NCBI RefSeq assembly: GCF_003113895.1
Contig: NZ_BDUD01000001.1
Location: forward strand, 6,948,559 to 7,012,558
DNA from: Nostoc commune NIES-4072
GTDB taxonomy: Bacteria; Cyanobacteriota; Cyanobacteriia; Cyanobacteriales; Nostocaceae
DNA length: 64,000 bases
Direction: 5' to 3'
Shown: one piece after another, positions 63,051 through 64,000 of the stretch
Position numbering within the stretch: position 1 is the first letter of the stretch
Layout of the letters: each line of letters begins with the position of its first letter
Notes under the pieces: generated by a model
Told to the model about the DNA's origin: nothing
The model's input: the letters and a program-made list of their open reading frames with translations, nothing else
Databases searched by the model: none
Made by a program: the position numbers and the translations under genes

Positions 63051-63416
63051 CTAATTTGCAACCCACTGTAACTCCAACCATAGACGTGGGTTATTGTGTT
63101 TGATGTTCGACATCGGATCGCGCAATAATCGTTTGGCATTCATGCAGACTACTTGTACTAGACCCATGTTGTCTGCTACTTCTCTGAGTATTTCTTTGTG
63201 GGCTTGCACACAGGAAATCATTTCGTCAGAGCAATAAATTCCTATATATTGCAAGCGTCTCGCAGGTCGTCCCCAGAAACAGGTAATGACTTTCACATAA
63301 CACCCGTCTAGTAATTCTCCAACTTTTGGGTAGTATTCGTTGAGGACTCTTGTGAATTCTTTGGCTAAGATATCTTCAGCAATCATTGGAACTGATATTT
63401 CTGTAGCGTCCATCAC
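63051..63416 (-). CDS. Conserved unknown protein
   Basis: 121 residues, MMDATEISVPMIAEDILAKE, KVGELLDGCYVKVITCFWGR and MGLVQVVCMNAKRLLRDPMS. Soluble, with scattered Cys residues; no known domain. Upstream of the luciferase-like gene on the same strand. Function unknown. Confidence 0.6.
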   Translation of the reverse strand: MMDATEISVPMIAEDILAKEFTRVLNEYYPKVGELLDGCYVKVITCFWGRPARRLQYIGIYCSDEMISCVQAHKEILREVADNMGLVQVVCMNAKRLLRDPMSNIKHNNPRLWLELQWVAN

Positions 63417-63528
63417 GCTATTTAATATAACATAATTTTATCAATTAAACATGACAAAATAGCCTATTAAGGGACTTCCAGAAAATAAACTATTCCACTA
63501 GCAAGAATGATAATCATTTTAAAGGGGG

Positions 63529-63569
63529 GGGGAATGAAGGGGCTGCCGACGGCAGCCCCTTCATTCCCC
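63529..63569. repeat. Perfect 41-base palindrome (20-base arms)
   Basis: GGGGAATGAAGGGGCTGCCG, one central A, and its exact complement. It lies between the IS end and the transposase start, where it could block incoming transcription or translation of the transposase. Confidence 0.85.
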
Positions 63570-63617
63570 TTTTGTAGTAATTTGAATAATGATGCTTGTT
63601 TTTGAGTGTGGTAACTG

Positions 63618-64000
63618 ATGGACATAGTATTAACTGATTCTCTCAAAAAGTTGTTGATTGAAACTGTATCTGGATTAAAAGGTGCAGCAAAGCGCAAATT
63701 TATGGCACAGACAGTTCAGGGATTAGGTTTAGGAGGGCAAAGACTTGCACAATCAGAATTAGGATGGAATCGAGACACAATTCGCAAAGGAATAAGAGAA
63801 TTAGAAAGTGGTATTACTTGTATTGATAACATGAGTGGCAAAGGGCGTTATAAAGCAGAAGAACACTTGCCAAATCTTTTAGAAGATATAAAAAATATAG
63901 TAGATTCGCAAAGTCAGACTGATCCTAGTTTTAAAAGTCAAAGACTATATAGCAGACTCAGTGCAGCCGAAGTCAGAAAGCAATTAATTGAAAAATATGG
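63618..64000 (+). CDS. ISAzo13-family transposase, N-terminal part
   Basis: 128 codons run off the window end. MDIVLTDSLKKLLIETVSGL, KRKFMAQTVQGLGLGGQRLA, then LGWNRDTIRKGIRELESGI is the N-terminal helix-turn-helix region of ISAzo13-type transposases (MAQTV.GLG.GGQR). The catalytic part is outside. No frameshift in the visible part. Confidence 0.85.
   Translation, partial: MDIVLTDSLKKLLIETVSGLKGAAKRKFMAQTVQGLGLGGQRLAQSELGWNRDTIRKGIRELESGITCIDNMSGKGRYKAEEHLPNLLEDIKNIVDSQSQTDPSFKSQRLYSRLSAAEVRKQLIEKY

Larger units (their letters stand above)
63470..64000. mobile_element. ISAzo13-type insertion sequence, left part
   Basis: Begins AGGGACTTCCAGAAAATAAA at 63470; a 41-base palindrome follows, then the transposase from 63618. 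The right end lies beyond the window. The left end resembles the ends of the MITE at 2398-2522. Confidence 0.7.

Overview
The window comes from a filamentous, heterocyst-forming cyanobacterium of the Nostoc/Anabaena type. It carries nif and hup genes interrupted by excision elements with XisA/XisC-type recombinases, the heterocyst ferredoxin fdxH, an orange carotenoid protein, abundant GCGATCGC (HIP1) octamers and heptameric intergenic repeats. It looks chromosomal. No rRNA, tRNA or CRISPR array was seen.

Layout. (1) 1-3333: the right-hand part of a DNA element that appears to interrupt nifD; its left end and the 5' part of nifD lie outside the window. (2) 3325-3799: a middle piece of nifD, ending just after the FeMo-cofactor ligand His codon. 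(3) 3789-20218: a 16.43-kb nifD element bounded by GGATTACTCCG repeats. It carries xisA, xisH/xisI, an orphan xisI, a UPF0175/PIN toxin-antitoxin pair, an orange carotenoid protein, a TraX-like membrane protein, a truncated DUF262 gene next to a HEPN gene, and many decayed fragments. (4) 20219-29193: nifD 3' end, nifK, a small Mo-nitrogenase-associated protein, nifE, nifN, nifX, a DUF269 gene, a CCE_0567-type gene, nifW, hesA, hesB and fdxH. (5) 29766-33132: a molybdenum-binding (Mop) protein, an ankyrin protein, a SagB-type oxidoreductase, a small unknown protein, and hupW on the opposite strand. (6) 33.6-39.2 kb: an alpha/beta-hydrolase gene split by an intact IS1634-type insertion, plus toxin-antitoxin genes. 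(7) 39239-45935: hupL (minus strand), split by a compact 3.88-kb element carrying xisC, then hupS. (8) 46.4-47.6 kb: a broken DUF2887-type gene and repeats. (9) 47956-58615: an extended hyp operon (TPR protein, two small membrane proteins, a NifU-Rieske fusion, an NHL-repeat protein, hypF, C, D, E, A, B). (10) 58.6-64 kb: gene fragments, a 21-bp minisatellite, a toxin-antitoxin pair, unknown small genes, a luciferase-like monooxygenase, and the start of an ISAzo13-type transposase.

How it works together. In a differentiating heterocyst, site-specific recombination at the nifD and hupL repeats would rebuild full-length NifD and HupL. Joining the two hupL pieces at the 17-bp repeat gives an in-frame 531-residue protein. 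Nitrogenase (NifDK, with cofactor assembly by NifEN/NifX) releases H2. HupSL recycles it, after maturation by HypABCDEF and the HupW protease. FdxH supplies electrons to nitrogenase, and the Mop protein probably handles molybdate.

The most notable observations are: nifD apparently divided into three pieces by two elements; a photoprotection gene riding in a nifD element; a very small hupL element; an IS1634-type insertion with a perfect 6-bp target duplication and a matching 188-bp non-autonomous derivative; several MITE-like repeat families; and a small unknown protein family present twice, beside a SagB-type oxidoreductase and beside a flavin monooxygenase. All calls were made by reading the sequence, without database searches.
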